This document shows, one piece after another, positions 62,397 through 64,000 of a stretch of DNA of 64,000 nucleotides (its first letter is position 1; every line of letters starts with the position of its first letter). Source of the stretch: Lacinutrix sp. WUR7 (GTDB lineage Bacteria; Bacteroidota; Bacteroidia; Flavobacteriales; Flavobacteriaceae); NCBI RefSeq assembly GCF_016864015.1, contig NZ_CP045067.1:3482001-3546000 (forward strand), written 5' to 3'. The notes under the pieces were generated by a model that searched no databases, was not told the origin of the DNA, and saw only the letters and a list, made by a program, of their open reading frames with translations. Position numbers and translations under genes: made by a program.

Positions 62397-63383
62397 ATGA
62401 CCTACGCTCCTGCTATTAGCAGTATAATTTCACCGGAATATCTTTCCGAATTTGTAAAACAAAAATATAACGTAGATGCTGCCACAACATGTAGCATTAT
62501 AAAAACTGGAGTTAATCACACGTATTTAATTTCAGAGCCAAATAAAAAATATGTTTTAAGAGTCTATTTCTTAGATTGGAGAACTCGCAATGAAATTGAA
62601 GAAGAGTTACAATTACTAGACTACTTAAAGTTACATGGTGTTTCCGTATCCATTCCTATAAAAGATAAAAACGATACTTATATTCAAAGTATAGATGCCT
62701 TTGAAGGCAAGCGTTATGGGGTTCTTTTTTCTTTTGCAGAAGGCGAATCGATACGAAACCCTTCCAAAGAAATTTGCTACAAACTAGGTAAAACTATGGC
62801 TAAGTTTCATGAACTCACCTTAAATAAATCGATCAACAGAATGGATTACAATGCAAAAACACTGGTCCATGAATCTTATGAAGCGGCTACCAAATTCTTT
62901 AATAAAGATTCGGAAGAAATGCAATATTATAAGCGCGCAAATGCAAAACTGACTTCTGAATTTGCAAAGGCAGATACTAAAGCATTAAGAAGTGGCACTG
63001 TTCATTTAGATTTCTGGTATGAAAACATGAAAGTGAAGAATGCATCAGAAATCACTATTTTTGATTTTGATAATTGTGGTAATGGTTGGCTGTTTTTAGA
63101 TATTTCGTATACTTTGATGATTCTTTTTAGAAACGAACCTGACAAAGCTTCTTTTAAAGCGAAACAAACAAGTTTCTACGAAGGTTATGAATCTATAACT
63201 ACTCTTTCACAAGAAGAAAAAAGATTAATCCCTTTTGGAGGCTTGGCTATTTGGCTGCATTACAATGGCATTCATATAAAACGTTTTAATGACTTTGCCA
63301 ACCCGTTTTTAAGTGAAGAATTCTTAAAATATTGGATACATACTGTAAAACAATGGATGGCATTTAATAACCTAGAAATTTAA
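62397..63383 (+). CDS. Phosphotransferase (APH/choline-kinase-like)
   Basis: 328 residues, cytoplasmic. Eukaryotic-like small-molecule kinase fold: N-lobe KTGVNHTYLISEPNKKYVLRVYF, catalytic loop GTVHLDFWYENMKV (H-x-D-xxxxN, Brenner motif variant) and metal-binding IFDFDNCGNGWLFLDIS. The family includes aminoglycoside, homoserine and choline kinases; substrate unknown. 28 bp after the carboxyltransferase, so possibly in the same operon. No resistance function should be assumed from the family name. Confidence 0.88.
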   Translation: MTYAPAISSIISPEYLSEFVKQKYNVDAATTCSIIKTGVNHTYLISEPNKKYVLRVYFLDWRTRNEIEEELQLLDYLKLHGVSVSIPIKDKNDTYIQSIDAFEGKRYGVLFSFAEGESIRNPSKEICYKLGKTMAKFHELTLNKSINRMDYNAKTLVHESYEAATKFFNKDSEEMQYYKRANAKLTSEFAKADTKALRSGTVHLDFWYENMKVKNASEITIFDFDNCGNGWLFLDISYTLMILFRNEPDKASFKAKQTSFYEGYESITTLSQEEKRLIPFGGLAIWLHYNGIHIKRFNDFANPFLSEEFLKYWIHTVKQWMAFNNLEI

Positions 63384-63578
63384 AGAGACCTTGCCTGATA
63401 AACGAATTATTTTAAAAAAATGGGACCAAAAATCTCCCCTTAGAACACTTCTTTCTATATCCTTTTAAAATTTTAACACACTTTAAAGATCCAAACTAGT
63501 AAAAAGCATCGTATTTACTAAGTACCATCCTTACAATCAAAGCCTAAAATTTAACACTTTAGTATTGCGTTAATTAAA

Positions 63579-63586
63579 TATCTTTG
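63579..63586 (+). promoter_or_regulatory. -7 promoter box for the beta-lactamase-like gene
   Basis: TATCTTTG (TAnnTTTG) lies 31 bp before the ATG at 63617; no properly spaced -33 TTG. Confidence 0.45.
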
Positions 63587-63616
63587 ACTATATTTTTAAA
63601 ACATTTAAAAAATCAA

Positions 63617-64000
63617 ATGAAAACAAAATTGTTTATTGTGTTATTTCTAGGTCTTAACCTATTCATTAATGGACAAAACGGATTACCTATTCAAGTAGAT
63701 GATTCGAAAATAATGCCGTTAACAACGCTTAAAAGTTCTTATTTACAAGAAAATTTAGAAAACCAGTTAAATGCAAATCCAAGTTGGAAAAAACTAATTG
63801 CACAAAATAAAATGTCTGTTGGTATTGTCGATTTAAGCAATCCTGATCAAGTACGATATGCAAGTGTGAATGGTGAATATATGATGTATGCAGCGAGCTT
63901 ACCTAAAATTGCTGTTTTATTAACTGCTATGGATGCTATTGACAGAGGAGAATTAAAAGAAACTACCGAAGTTAAAAATGATATGCGTTTAATGATTGGA
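63617..64000 (+). CDS. Class A beta-lactamase-like serine hydrolase, 5' part
   Basis: 128 codons to the right edge. Signal peptide (KLFIVLFLGLNLFINGQ) then a soluble domain starting about residue 22. The SxxK motif ASLPKIAVLLTAMD (Ser-Leu-Pro-Lys) fits the class A beta-lactamase/DD-peptidase active site. The next motifs (SDN, KTG) are outside the window, so I cannot tell a beta-lactamase from a related hydrolase. Preceded by 230 bp of gene-free DNA after the kinase. Confidence 0.8.
   Translation, partial: MKTKLFIVLFLGLNLFINGQNGLPIQVDDSKIMPLTTLKSSYLQENLENQLNANPSWKKLIAQNKMSVGIVDLSNPDQVRYASVNGEYMMYAASLPKIAVLLTAMDAIDRGELKETTEVKNDMRLMIG

Noticed and set aside
62397-63383. Aminoglycoside resistance gene
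   Set aside because: Only the general APH kinase fold is visible; many members phosphorylate other metabolites.
1-64000. tRNA genes, rRNA genes and CRISPR arrays
   Set aside because: I looked for tRNA T-arm-like sequences and regular short repeats with spacers on both strands and saw none; the regular repeats found are coding.

Overview
The window is a 64 kb piece of chromosome from a member of the Bacteroidota, almost certainly the marine Flavobacteriaceae (a Lacinutrix/Olleya/Winogradskyella-like genome is my inference). The sequence signs are: low GC with A/T-rich codon choice; -7 promoter boxes of the Bacteroidota form TAnnTTTG; type IX secretion (T9SS) C-terminal sorting domains; a TonB-dependent receptor with an N-terminal carboxypeptidase-regulatory-like domain; and many Bacteroidota-only families (DUF6452, DUF6048, DUF4294, DUF6768, DUF6428). 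I found no rRNA, tRNA, IS element, CRISPR array or prophage.

Layout. 1-10.4 kb: glgA start, msrB, lpdA, aroQ/xerD, two tandem paralogous PAS histidine kinases, then rny, a probable 6S RNA, zapA and a small coiled-coil gene. 10.6-24.9 kb: envelope and surface genes (M23 peptidase, TonB receptor, Asp-rich lipoprotein, two large secreted proteins), a cysteine desulfurase, a Smr protein and ornithine aminotransferase. 25-36.6 kb: a mechanosensitive channel, an ECF sigma factor with a DUF6768 partner, rlmD with DUF6452/DUF6048, further RNA/SAM methyltransferases, a ZIP transporter and a lipase-like hydrolase. 36.8-39.5 kb: a BLUF photoreceptor and a T9SS protein built of three 190-residue repeats.

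39.6-50 kb is the accessory part. It holds a lipoprotein/c-type cytochrome frame broken by two in-frame stops and an arsenic operon (arsR, DUF6428, arsC, acr3) with two matching operator-like sites. Next comes a two-gene glycosyltransferase cassette lying between acr3 and a second, diverged copy of the acr3 3' end. A HipA-like kinase/DUF3037 pair, an SBF-like transporter, chrA (chromate) and a DUF2971 gene follow. The arsenic and chromate genes suggest an oxyanion-resistance region assembled by recombination.

50-64 kb returns to more ordinary genes: a J-domain/KTSC fusion, hemolysin III, DUF4294, M42 peptidase, class V aminotransferase, Nudix hydrolase, a WYL regulator divergent from a flippase and PrsW, a three-subunit biotin-dependent acyl-CoA carboxylase, a small-molecule kinase and the start of a class A beta-lactamase-like protein.

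The most interesting items are the acr3 3'-end remnant bounding the glycosyltransferase cassette, the HipA-like/DUF3037 pair, the interrupted cytochrome frame, the 6S RNA between zapA and rny, and the J-domain/KTSC fusion. None can be called a new system from sequence alone.
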